A DNA stretch of 64,000 nucleotides from Erythroxylum novogranatense (lineage: Eukaryota > Streptophyta > Magnoliopsida > Malpighiales > Erythroxylaceae), in the NCBI GenBank assembly GCA_029891385.1, contig CM057228.1:22220309-22284308 (forward strand). The letters run 5' to 3'. Made by a program: the position numbers and the translations under genes. The notes under the pieces are model-generated. The model had not been told where the DNA came from. It worked only from the letters and a program-made list of their open reading frames with translations, and made no database searches. Shown piece by piece: positions 43,514 to 54,969 of the stretch; position 1 is the stretch's first letter, and each line of letters opens with the position of its first letter.

Positions 43514-45353
43514 TGTTAGAATAGTGCCTAAAGGCAATCCCTTTAGCGCATTTTGTTCACAAATATGTACAGACTTTATGAATAAATAAAGCAAGGCATA
43601 TTTTATTTATTTGATGTTCATTTTATTATGAATTGATAATGATCTTTAATCAAATTAATGAAGTCCACGATACATGACATAGCATGAAGGAAATTATGAT
43701 GTGATCATACTATTGAGATTCCTATCATGTGCAATTATGTCGATATCTAAATTATCCTAGTCATAGGATTAATGAGACTGGACATCGTTAATCCGGATAG
43801 ACTAGCACATGTCAAACTCCTTGATTGGATCAAGCGGTGGATCTCGTAAAGCCGTAAATATTGAGATATTTAGATTTGACATGTGGATGCTTACTAGTGG
43901 TAGTAAGTACATTGGATGACTCGCTATGAGATCATCACATGGATGTCCTATACAAATGTCGGTCATAATCTCATCATAGCAATGGTGCAAGTATCCTTAG
44001 ACTTGAGGTACTCGAGGATATCTTGGTACCGATTACGTACTTTGACTCCATTCCTTGTTGCCTTTCGAGGTCGCTCATAGGGTGGTGATTGGGTACACTT
44101 GAGGTATTCGAAGGTAATTGAGTAGCCAATAAAGGATTCACCACTTCTGTGATAGCAGAAGAGATACCCATGGCCTCTTATCGGGATCATTACTTTGAAG
44201 TCTCTGGCGTCGGACTTACATATGTCATGAAGATGGTCTTCATGGACATATAAAGTAATGAGTCCTAGACGAGAAGCGATTACACTTGGACTAGATTTGA
44301 TCGATCGGTCTAGTAAGAGTTGACACATTACCCATACTCAAACCAAGTGGGGTATAGCATGGTGAAAGGACGAATTGCACGGTAATTATCTATGGAAGGG
44401 TTCGTGATATGGTTTCATTAGTCAAACCAATTACTTTCCGGTCAATTGGGGTCATGATGTGTTGCTAGATACCGCTCATGACTTGCTCAGATTAAGTGTT
44501 AATCTAAGTGGCCAACATAACCGGAACCTAATGGGTCACACGACAAGAGTGACTCGGAGAATCAGTAAAATAGTTTGAGACGGAGATCCGATATCCGGAG
44601 AGCAATAGGATTATATGGATCCCGATGAGATTGGGATATGTCCCGATGAGATCGCGACATCGACATTCTGAAAACCGTTTCGGTGATTTTCACGGCGGGG
44701 CGGCAGCAGGTAGTAGACCGACCCAGCTTGTTGGACCACTTCAGCAATTATATATATTAATTAATTAAGTAAATAATTAATTAATTATATATATATATAT
44801 ATGATTTCGTGGAACCTAAAATGGAGAGGATTAGTTAAGTTTGAAAAGTCAAACTTAATGATGATTTAGCATTTTAAGGCATTTTTATGCCATATCGTGG
44901 ATGAGCCATCCACCAAGTCTTCATATGTCTTTTAAGTGTTAAATAAACACATTAGAAGGTGATGGAGGAAGCTTGTACGTAGGATAAATGGAGAAGGGTC
45001 GAAAGCTTAAGAATTAAGCTTTGAAAAATTGGTTTTTCATCTTCTTCTTCTCTTCCATTCAACTTGGCTTCTTCTTCTCCAAGGCTCCACCAAGATCATT
45101 TCACTTGCTCTCCAAGGCTAAGGTAAGAGCTAGCACTCTTTTCTTTAGTCTAGTTATTCCCGGGTCAAAAGAGTTTGTCCCGGTTAGGTTTTCCGACCTC
45201 TGCGTGGATACCGTTAGAGACGGTCTCCTTTGGTCGTTATGGTTTGATTGTTTGTACATACACATGGATCCTGGCTTTCGGGAATGTCCCGGGACTCAAA
45301 ATTTTAAATTCCGCACTGTGGGCATGTGATGCCTACCCCGGGATTTTCCTACA
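43514..45353 (+). repeat. copia 3' LTR
   Basis: 1840 bp, TGTTAGAA...CCTACA. It matches 35685-37543 with many small indels and a shorter TA run at 44790-44800. Confidence 0.94.
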
Positions 45354-45358
45354 GTAGA
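45354..45358 (+). repeat. target-site duplication GTAGA (right)
   Basis: Identical to 35680-35684; viral transactivator sequence resumes directly after it. Confidence 0.92.
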
Positions 45359-46188
45359 TAAATGGTGTCTGCTAATCCACTTTGAAATAACAAATATGTT
45401 GTTAATGGATCAGCTCCTGGAAAAATGACTACTTTTGGTCCATATCGTCCACGATTTTGTGGATAATACTGAAACTGCTTCATATCATCATTCCACTGAT
45501 TTAATGCTTGAAAACAGTCGATGAACATTTATGAAGTTAATATTTTGGATTCTTCATGTAATGCTTTGGCTGGAACGGAATGAATCCTTTCCATATTTAT
45601 TGATTTTCCCAAAGAAATCATCTTTGAGATTGGTGGTGCTGGTGCTTGAAGAACTGCTTTATATTGTGGTCGTAGTGAAGGATGCTGAAACTCTTGATAA
45701 GACTTTTCAGCTTCTGCTTTGCTTGAAAAACTTTTGTGGATAATGCTACTTTTGCCAGTAATATGAATGGCTGCTTTGTGCCATTGATCATAAATACCTG
45801 CAAAAGGTCCATTGTAGATAACATAATGCTTTGATTCTTGATGATCAGTGATCTTTTGTGGTACTGAAGACAAAGGTTTCACCGGAAGGGAAACTGAAAC
45901 TCTTGGTATGATGGTAGAAGTAGGAGTTGAAGGGATTGTAGTTGATTTTGGTAATTCAATGGTGGTTATTGATGGTTTAGTAGCTTGCTGGTCTGGTACT
46001 TTTCGTGAAATACTAGGCTGGTCTTTTGGTTGATCCTTCAACATCAAGAGGGTAGTTTTTAATCTTTCAAGTTCTTTGGTAATGGATTCAGTCTTGATTT
46101 GAATATCCATACTTTGAATTTGTAAATCCGTTAACTCTGCTTCTTTTAATTCAATGGTGCTTTCAAGTTGTGCTATTAATCCTTCCAT
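45359..46188 (-). pseudogene. EPRV copy 2: transactivator/viroplasmin N-terminal part
   Basis: The ATG at 46188 overlaps the end of the polymerase frame by 13 bases. An N-terminal coiled coil (IAQLESTIELKEAELTDLQI) and a proline/threonine-rich linker are followed by the caulimovirus viroplasmin domain (YVIYNGPFAGIYDQWHKAA, then KSFSSKAEAEKSYQEF), the best diagnostic of a TAV protein. A TAA at 45529-45531 interrupts the frame, which stays open beyond it to the copia junction at 45359 (ending near GLADTIYL). In TAV-encoding caulimovirids this protein allows several ORFs to be translated from one RNA and forms inclusion bodies. Confidence 0.88.
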
Positions 46189-48085
46189 TCTCTGGTTAAT
46201 ATATCTACAAGAAAATTATTAGCGGATTTAATATAATGAATGTCAAATTGATACTGACCTAATTTGAGCTGCCACCTGATGAATCGGCCTTGATTATAAT
46301 TAGCACTTGTAGTAATATGGTATTTAGTGAATCCACACAAATACTGAGAATCAGTATGAATCGTGAATTTCACTGGTAGTAAATCAATGCGCCATTTTCT
46401 CAATGTTTTGAGGTAGGCTAGTGCTTCTTTTTCATGAATGGGATAATTTAATTCCGAAGAATTAAATGTTCCATTTATGTACTTGCAAAGATAGTGCTTT
46501 TTGTGCTTTGGGGGTTTTGCCAAAAGGCATCCTGCCCATGTATCATTGCTTGCGTCCAATTAGACTAGTAATTGATCATCCTTGTGGTAGTTATAGAGTT
46601 TAGGAAGATCCTTACAGAGAGTTTTTAGTCGTTGAACTACTTCGGTATCTGCGATAGTCCACTGTCATTGTTGAATTGTACTGCATTTCTTTTGTAATAA
46701 TCTTCTTTCTTTTGCTAAATCCTTTAAAAATCTTTGATCGGATATATAATTTAATAATCCTAAAAATTGATGAACTTGTCGTCTGTTGGACAACTGATTA
46801 GGAAATTCTTGTAATTTTTGTAAAATATTAGGTTGTAATTGTAAGTAACCTTGATGATTAAATTGTATTCCTAAATATTCAATAGTTTGTTGGGCAATTT
46901 TTGCTTTTCTTTTACTTAATATTAATCCTTTATCTTTACAACGTTGTAATACTATTTTTACTTTCTTTAAATGATCGAATTTATCCTGATTAGAATAAAT
47001 AATAATGTCATCTATGTAAACAAAAGTAAATTCTTCTAATCCTAAGAGATTATTATCCATAAATCTTTGATAAATACTAGGGGCTTGCTTTAATCCAAAT
47101 GGTAATACATTCCATTGAAAATGTTTTTGAGGAGGACAAGTAAATGTTGTTAATGCTTTGGTATTGTCGTGAAGTCTTAGTTGCCAATATCCTGATTTGG
47201 CATCTAAAGTGGTAAACCAAATGTGACCTTTTAATTTATTGATAATATAGTCTTTTCGTGGTAATTTATAGGCATCTCCTATTGTTGCTTCATTCAATTT
47301 TCTATAATTAATAATCATTCTTCGTTTTCTTCTTTTCTTCTCGGCTGAATTATTGACATAAAAAGTTGGTGCAGAATGTTTGCTAGTACTTGGAGTAATT
47401 AATCCTTTTTCTAATAATTCACTACATTCCTGTGTAAATTCTTTTACATCTAATGGAGTGTATGGAATATTATTTTTAATATTAATTTCTTGAAGAGGGT
47501 CTTTTAATTTTATTTCGATAAGTTCAGATTATGATTCTTTTGATGATCTAAAGGATTTTCACTACATACTTGATCTAATCAACTTCTAATTGTATTGATG
47601 TATTATTGAGTAAGTAAAATGTAAACTGTTAAGTTTTTCATTTATTAGCTTAAGACGTTGGTAATAAGAGTTATGATAGATGGGTATTTTAAAATGATTG
47701 ATTTTGATTTATTTCTTTTATAAACGGTGTCCTAAGAGTAATATAATGTAAAATTGACAAAATGGGTTATATAACTTGAGAAAATTATTACCAATAATAA
47801 GTGGTAAACCTGATTCTTTCGATATATAGAAGGAATTATAAAGGTATATTTTTCAATAATAATGGTATTATAATAGCTAACATACCAGATGGAATTAAAA
47901 CTTCCATCGACAATTTTTACTTGTAGAGGTTTATTCAATTTTTGCCATTTTAATTTTAGTTTTTTTGAAGCGATACAAATAGTAGCTCCTGTGTATATAT
48001 ATGCATTAATTTTGGTATTAATCTTCGGAACTAGTACTTGAATAAATGTTGAATTGGAATTCTGTGTCTGATTCAAACGATTCAT
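46176..48085 (-). pseudogene. EPRV copy 2: protease, reverse transcriptase and RNase H polyprotein
   Basis: The ATG at 48085 lies inside the coat-protein end. The protease reads AYIYTGATICIAS: the catalytic aspartate position is tyrosine. The RT N-terminus is legible from about 47510 (LLEKGLITPSTSKHSAPTFY). RT motifs are TTLDAKSGYWQLRLH, FQWNVLPFGLKQAPSIYQRF and the catalytic FVYIDDIIIYS (46665-47318). RNase H lies at 46176-46559 (DASNDTWAG, HEKEALAYL, IHTDSQYL), preceded by a TAG. No integrase is present, as expected for a pararetrovirus. Several frameshifts occur between 47520 and 47730. Confidence 0.9.
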
Positions 48086-49564
48086 TTGAGTTTTCTAAGT
48101 CATAAATGTATAAAGAAATATATGTATCATAATCTGATTCAATTGGTTCTAATTGATGATTGAGAGCTGAATTTAATATTTGTACTTTTTGATTATATTG
48201 TTTATCTTTTCTTTTGGGACATTCATTCGTATAATGTCCTTCTTCTTTACATAACCAACATTTACAATCCTTTTTCTTTTGAGGACAATATTTTTGTTTT
48301 CTAGTTCTATTTCTTGAATTATATTTATATCTGCGAAAATATTTTGGAAATCTTTTAGGTTGATTTGGTTAAGGTCTATATCGTTTCCATCTATATTTTT
48401 TATAATAATTTTTTCTATATCGAGGGTTAAAATGTTTCTTGACAGTTTTATGTTTATATTTATGTTGATAGTTGTGTGAACATCCATATTGTTGGGGTAC
48501 ATCTGCATTTTGATCACAACATAATTTTAGATGTTGATGCTTTAATGTTTGTTTGAGTTTTGATTCTAAACAAAATTCCACTAATAGATCTTTTTTTACT
48601 AATATTGCTCCTCCTAGATTATGAGCAACCTGATGTTTTTCAATTTTATCATGAAATTGTTGTTGTACTTTTACGTTGAAAGGATAGGGTAATTTTTGAA
48701 TGAATACTTGTATATACATTTCTTGTTCTACTCTGGGTAGTTTGTAATAATGTTTTTGAAATTCACATATAAAAGTGTCTAAATAGTAAATATCGCAAAG
48801 ATGTGTATTATTTAAATGTCTTAATGCTTTTACTCTATTTGCATTTTCTCTATCAGCCTTATGGAATATTACATCCTGACCGAAGAATTCTTTATAAATT
48901 TCATCTCCTATTACTTCAAATGTATCTACATCTTGTATTTTACTGATATAATGAGGGGTACTTTGTAATGCTTGAGCGTTTTCAATAAGAAAATTTTGAA
49001 CATTTCCTGTTGTTTTGTATACTACAAAATTCCATAATGAGTCTTTATTATCTGCTCTATCGCCAAAGGGTTTTTCTATTTGAATTATTAGTTGTAATCG
49101 GTTATACCATTCATAAAATAGATCTTCTGCATTGGTTGTACAATCGAGATTGAGTACACTATCTGATCCTAATTTTGTAATTTTGGGTTTATATTCGGAA
49201 GGATATTTTCGAATTTTTGATCCTTTATAATAATAACCTTGTTTATTCAAATAGTCTTCTTGATTATCAACTATCCATGAATAATTTGTGGGTTGAAATT
49301 CCTTTTTTCTTTTATCTCCTATTAATTTTTCTTTTAATTTTAATTCTTGAGTATGACTACTTTCTGGTTTTTTATCATCATCCATATATATTTCTTGATC
49401 ATCTGATTCATAGCCAAGGATAATTTCATCTTTATGATTTAAAGGATATAATTGAGAATGATCTGAAGAAGGGGTTAGATGTAATTTTTGATTAATTTCA
49501 TTACTTAGCCTAATTGTTCTTGTATATTTCTTTCAATTTGTTCTATATTTTGTTCTTCAGTCAT
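48018..49564 (-). pseudogene. EPRV copy 2: coat protein
   Basis: About 515 codons run from the ATG at 49564. There is a frameshift near 49495, then an acidic N-terminus (SDDQEIYMDDD) and the capsid core (LFYEWYNRLQLIIQIEKPFG, then YKTTGNVQNFLIENAQAL). A lysine/arginine-rich region follows (HFNPRYRKNYYKKYRWKRY). A second frame break near 48370 leads to the CCHC knuckle (CWLCKEEGHYTNEC, about 48215-48256). An acidic end (SFESDTEFQF) stops at 48018-48020 and overlaps the protease ORF by about 68 bases. Acid ends, a basic region and one zinc knuckle are the standard caulimovirid coat-protein layout. Confidence 0.9.
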
Positions 49565-49585
49565 TTAAGTTCTTTTCTTGGTAAT

Positions 49586-49634
49586 AATAATAATAATCAT
49601 AATCATAATCATAATCATAATAATAATAATGATG

Positions 49635-49683
<49 letters not shown>

Positions 49684-49981
49684 GATAATAATAATAATAA
49701 TAATCAAATCATAATAATGATAATAATAATAATAATAATAATTCTAATTATAATAAGATAATAATAATTATTATTAAAATAATAGAAGTTGATAAATATC
49801 CTGATTATTATTATTATTATTATGATAATAATAATAATAGTAACATTAATCATAATAAGGATAATACTAATTATAATAACAATAATTGAATTAATTATAA
49901 TCAATTATAAAATATCATTCACGAATAAGATTAAGAATAATAGTCATAATAATGACTATTATTATTATTATTATTATTATC

Positions 49982-50035
<54 letters not shown>

Positions 50036-50233
50036 AATTATTAATTATTGCTATTGCTATTATTATTAATTATTATTATAAATTGTGTATTTATTATTAT
50101 TATTTTTATTATTATTATTATTATTATACAAAATTAATTTTTTTTTTATAATCATTATTATTCAAAATTAATTTTCTTATTATTATTATTATTAAATTCC
50201 TTATGATTATTAATTTTATTCCTCTTCTTCCTC

Positions 50234-50276
<43 letters not shown>

Positions 50277-50316
50277 CTAAATTAATTTTTATTGTTATTG
50301 TTATTATTATTATTTG
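49586..50316. repeat. AAT/ATT trinucleotide microsatellite at the virus edge
   Basis: About 730 bp of nearly pure AAT runs (49586-49760), mixed AAT/ATT runs (49760-49960) and ATT/TTA runs (49960-50310). The two strand-complementary blocks could pair as a large imperfect foldback. The ORFs here (poly-N, poly-I) are low-complexity artefacts. Confidence 0.95.
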
Positions 50317-53300
50317 TTAACTTTTTACTAGTACAAATCATTCGTTTTAAAATAATCAATGAGTTATATATTTTCAATCATATTATACTGCAGGATAGTC
50401 ATTGATATTGTTTTTATATTTTGTCAACTACAGTCAAACACATTTCTGTTCTCGAGATGGAGAGAGTTTCATCTGTTTTGTCTATCACAACCAAACATCT
50501 CACTGTCTCCAATTTTTATTCTGTTCTGTTTCTAAATTTTTGTATCGTTCCGTCTTTACATATTAGAGATAGCAACCAAACACAACGTTAAACTTAGTAA
50601 TTCTTCTCAGCACCGGGACTGCGAAGGACATAATCAGTTACTTCTTTAAACAATGATATGAAATAATATTATTCATTTGGGTTATGTGCGTACATCAAAT
50701 TAGTATACCTAGTGAGACTTTGCTCCTGTTTAGTTGACGTCTAAAACACACGAAGCTGTGTCAATAATTTAACAACGCTTTTGTCTATAATATTACTTCC
50801 TACACTGTTCTTCCATTTTGATGTGTTCGTTATTATGATAGGTCGATTACTTAAAAGTTGCCTGCAATGACATAGTCCATATAATGGAAAAGAGTTCTTG
50901 ATAGACATCTTTAGAGGGAACAAATTAAAAATGGCGAACGCCTCTATCTCTCATTGTTGAACGAATCACTTTTTTATATTTTGGTAGTATAAAGAAAATT
51001 GCGTACTTTAATATACTTGTATATAATAAGACAAATCTCGATCACTAATTACAGTGTATAAATTTTCAATACACGTAATTCTTCATAGATTATATATATT
51101 GGATAAGTCACCAAATAAAATAGGATCGGCATGATCATGTAGTCCTTTGTGAGAATATGTTCACCAATATTTATTCTAATAAAGAAAATTCAAATTCTAA
51201 AATATTGTGTGCTTGAATGTCGAAGATCAAAACTTTCTTCAGTAAGATATTAAAATTTTCACTTTCCTTTATTTAATCACATAACTCTATTTTAAATCAT
51301 CTTTTAAAAAATAATAATCGTCCTTCACTATTACCGGTTTTCTTAATTAATCAAACTCTTTTCATTATGAGAGTCAATGAAAGAGACGATATGTCAAGTT
51401 AAATAATTAGTCATCACTTAAATAAATTTTTGTTTCACGGCAAACTGATACGGATAAAATAAGACACCGTTCAAAGTTTTACTTAGGTGAAACTCCAAAT
51501 TTGATATTCTTATTTTATAGAATTTAAACTTTGTAAAGAGACAAAAAAAATATATTTGCTAAAATTAACAATTAGTGTACATTTATTCTTGGCCCTTTTT
51601 CTATTTATTTTAAATCCTTGCTGATATTTATATCGTAAAGAAATAAAAATGAAGTTGCTATGCAAAGCTACTGTTAAGGTCTCAATACGATATCTAAATC
51701 TTTGGAAAAAAATCTGTAACATGTGAGCTACACGGTCTCACGAAAAATATAAAAAGATGCCAAAAATTAGATTTTGCTACTTGGTCGATCGTGTAAGCTT
51801 CTCCAAAGAAAGGCACGTTATTAAGAAAATGGAGCTTCTCAATAGAAGAGAAACATGATATGGCGGTTAGATCTTGAGTTGCTTTTAAGTTGGATATTGA
51901 TCATTTTGATTTTGATAAAATAGAAATCAAATATTACATTGTTGAGGTAAGTAAAAATTGATAACGTTTGAAGGAGCTGGAAGAATGAGGTGGAAAGAGA
52001 TGAAAGAAGAAGTTAGCAGTAATAGCAATTATTTTTCCAAGTTCTTTTACTTTAAAATTTCCAAATGAAGTTTTACATATTAATTTTAGCTATATTTTGT
52101 GTTGGATGTAAAATGTGTAAGTTCATGAAGCAAATATAATATATTTATTTTGGTGAATATATATTGTATGATGTCAACTAAAATTATTAGTAGAGTGATG
52201 AATGTAATATTAATCAAAATGTTATTATATCTCACATTATAAAATTCAAATATCTTGAGCTATAAATAAAATATTAAATGTGTCTCAATTTTATTTTCTA
52301 ATACTAAATATCACAATCTATATAAAACATATATTTGTGTATTTGAATTAATGATAGAACTTAATTGTGTTAAGTTGTTATCTAATTTTAACCTAAAATG
52401 TGTATAGGTGTTAAGAATAATCCAACGCATTTTGGTAAAAAATTGAAAATATATTTTAAAATTTTATTTTTATGCTATTGTAAAGGATGACATTTTAAAA
52501 ACATAAAATATGTCCAAATATAGCAAAATTTTGTAAGGTGTTCAAAACTTTTCTCAACGTAACAGTTAAATCAATTTTAACACTATTAAGTTTTATCATT
52601 AATAGTGTTACAATAAAATATATTAATATATATTTCATAAGTCATCAGATATACTTTTTCTAAATGAAAATTAAGATATATTTGATAAATTATAAAATAT
52701 GATATTCAAAATAATTAACATTAAAATTTAACTATATTTCATGACCCAGCAACCTTTATAAACATGTTATATTGAATTAAAATGTATAAAATAGCTAAAA
52801 TATCCAAAAACATTATACGATCATGTACAAAAGTAATTAAGAAAGCAATATATATCCCAATTAATATGTACAAAATAACATGTCCAAGATTTCATTTCAT
52901 GCACCTATAGGAACACAATACCCATACACCAATATGTAGTCATAAAGCAACATAAGTTAATAATATCATTATTTAGAATTATCTCAAAAAATATGATAAT
53001 TAAATTTTAAACCCCTAAAACAAATTACAAATGTCCAAACAATGGATGGATCAATAGTAACATTTATAACTTGTCATCCTAAAACTTACAAATTATAGTT
53101 TAGATTGGTATTTTTAAGTCTCAATATTTACTCCTAAACTTGATTTTTTTTCTAGCCACTTTCTTGAATCTTTTGCCTTACTTCATTTGATGAACTTGCG
53201 GGGTACTTAAGATAATAGTTGATATAGACTTGCTTTGAGAAAGGGTAGAATAATTCCTAATTAGTGGTCTACCAATAGAATATGTTGATCTAGTAATACA

Positions 53301-53347
53301 ACAGGCACTTATTTCAAGTACTGATCTTCCGATAAGTAAGGGGGATA
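50317..53347. other. AT-rich DNA, no recognisable gene
   Basis: Three kilobases of AT-rich sequence. No ORF shows a family motif; the longest are about 60-70 codons and compositionally biased. I see nothing to annotate here beyond scattered AT runs. Confidence 0.6.
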
Positions 53348-53482
53348 GATCCTCTGTTCCCATTTTTGTGTACCAACCTTATCTTATTAGATCCAAGTCA
53401 TCTATTTATATGGGTTCTACACAAATGGATGGCTTGGATCCAATGGGACACGGTTGGTTCACAAAAATGGGAACAGAAGATT
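53348..53482. repeat. imperfect foldback (56-bp arms, 23-bp loop)
   Basis: The left arm 53348-53403 and right arm 53427-53482 are reverse complements at about 46 of 56 positions. Many mismatches are T/C or A/G differences that would be G:U pairs in RNA. The best core is CTGTTCCCATTTTTGTG against its complement in the right arm. The size and bulges suit either a small MITE remnant or a microRNA-type hairpin. No mature microRNA is recognised. Confidence 0.8.
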
Positions 53483-54100
53483 TCATGCCATAAGTAAGTG
53501 TACTGTTTGTGTTGAAATACTTTTCCTTTTTCTTTATCTCATTTGGACCTTCTTTGAGCGATGTCCTTTTATTAATCCTTTTGTCTTCCCCCTTTTAAGG
53601 CACGTCCAAATGGCTAACAAGATTAATGGTTTATTGTGGTTGATGGGAATGCAATGAATTATTTATATGCATATAAATATAAGGTAATAAATGCTTAATA
53701 CGCCATATTTCTAATCCCATGTATAATGCATTTTGTTTGTTTATTTAAGAGTTTATTTATTTTTTTTATACTTAATTCATTGCTATTATGTTTTTAGGTC
53801 TTAATTACCTTCATCGATCATAATGAACAAAAATCAGATGGAATTAGCGTAAAGAATTGAAGGATTAAAGATGTCCTTGAGGGACATATCAATGTAGACT
53901 ATATATCTTTCTACAACTATGCTTTTACACAATTTCAATGAATTAAAGTAAGATTGAGGGACACTTTCATTCACTCATTAGATGGGTGGCCATGTCCATT
54001 TTAAAAATCCTAGTTTTTAATATGTAAAAGGGAAAAATAAGAGAAAAAGAGATAGGCAGGAGAGAGGCTAAAGGAAGGCTTAAAAAATACAAATTGTCAG
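53483..54100. other. AT-rich spacer, nothing recognised
   Basis: No coding or repeat signature found. Confidence 0.5.
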
Positions 54101-54948
54101 CTTGTGATGATAGAAAGAATGAAGAACAAGAAAGGAAACACATTTGAAGTGAATTTCCATCGATCGAAAGTGGATCTTTTAAAGATTAAAAGGAATTTCA
54201 TCACGTCTCTTTTGATTTCCTAATTTTCGTTTAGTTTTGATGTTATACCTTTTTATGATTGACTTATACCATTGTTGATACTTAGATTAGATAAACCTCT
54301 AATTCATTTTTTGATCTTATTGAGACTTAATTTTGTATTCTTAATTATTCTTGAACTAATATTGCTATGTAAGATTTCATGCTAATGAGATAGAGAAATC
54401 TAATATATGAATAGATATGACGCAATTGGAAGAAGTTGCACACAAAACTGGATATAAGTCGACATATTCCATATTAGGGTCAAACCTGATAGATGAATTC
54501 ACAAATTAATTAAAGCAATCTTAAGGGTCTTAACTAGAAAGAGATTTCAAATAATCAATTGAGGATTATATGTTATTAGTCTTGAAAAAGATATTAGTAT
54601 AATAGAGATAATTCCATGATCCAGTGAACTATAAATTGAATTGAATAGTGGAAGTATGGTTGCATAGAAATCTTAAGAGGGATTCGAAGTCCAGGCACCA
54701 TTGTCTTCTTTGATTGTTTCTTAGTTTATTCTTTGTTCTGGTTAGTCAATTGTGTTGGTTTATTTTATTTTATTGTTTTAATTTTGAATTTGATTAATTA
54801 TAAACATCATAATTTATTAGAATAGATGATATAAAAATGGTAAGTATTAGTAATTATAGTCCTGGTGGGATCAACTTATACTTGCCACTGTTAATTACAT
54901 ATACATTGTGTGCTTGCGATTAAAATGAAAATCATCGTTATCAAGTTT
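54100..54948 (+). repeat. decayed Athila/Tat-type LTR end (plus orientation), low confidence
   Basis: Near the end the sequence reads AGTCCTGGTGGGATCAAC, then TTATACTTGCCACTG and TGTGTGCTTGCG, the arrangement often seen at the 3' end of Athila/Tat LTRs. It is followed at 54949-54969 by a sequence alignable with an aspartate-tRNA primer site. The left boundary is a guess. Confidence 0.4.
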
Positions 54949-54969
54949 TTAGCATTAATGTTAATGACT
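54949..54969 (+). other. decayed primer binding site, tRNA-Asp type
   Basis: TTAGCATTAATGTTAATGACT aligns without gaps to the usual Athila/Tat site TTGGCGCCATTGCCGGGGACT. Nine of the eleven differences are C-to-T or G-to-A transitions. Confidence 0.45.

Larger units (their letters stand above)
35685..45353 (+). mobile_element. Ty1/copia retrotransposon inserted in the viral transactivator
   Basis: The element is complete in outline: 5' LTR, tRNA-Met primer site, long leader, gag, protease, integrase, RT, RNase H, polypurine tract and 3' LTR, all on the plus strand. The perfect GTAGA duplication proves a normal insertion into pre-existing viral DNA. Integrase lies before RT, the copia order. 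Coding is heavily broken by small indels. The two LTRs differ at many small insertions and deletions, more than the chromovirus LTRs do. Confidence 0.93.
16812..49586 (-). mobile_element. endogenous pararetrovirus locus (Caulimoviridae), more than one genome unit, nested insertions
   Basis: Virus-derived segments on the minus strand are 49586-45359, 35679-32763, 23527-22022 and 19163-16812. Diagnostic proteins are a 30K-type movement protein, a CCHC coat protein, retropepsin-RT-RNase H without integrase, and a transactivator with viroplasmin domain. A tRNA-Met primer site is present and LTRs are absent. The region from coat protein start and the region from transactivator tail through ORFs A-D to movement-protein start each occur twice in the same orientation. 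This suggests a tandem or over-length integrant. Insertions at 35685-45353 (copia), 23528-32750 (LINE) and 19164-21991 (copia fragment) split it. Every coding region is damaged, so this is a non-functional fossil. Confidence 0.9.

Noticed and set aside
49514..50037. Poly-asparagine and poly-isoleucine ORFs
   Set aside because: Translation of the AAT/ATT microsatellite; no gene.
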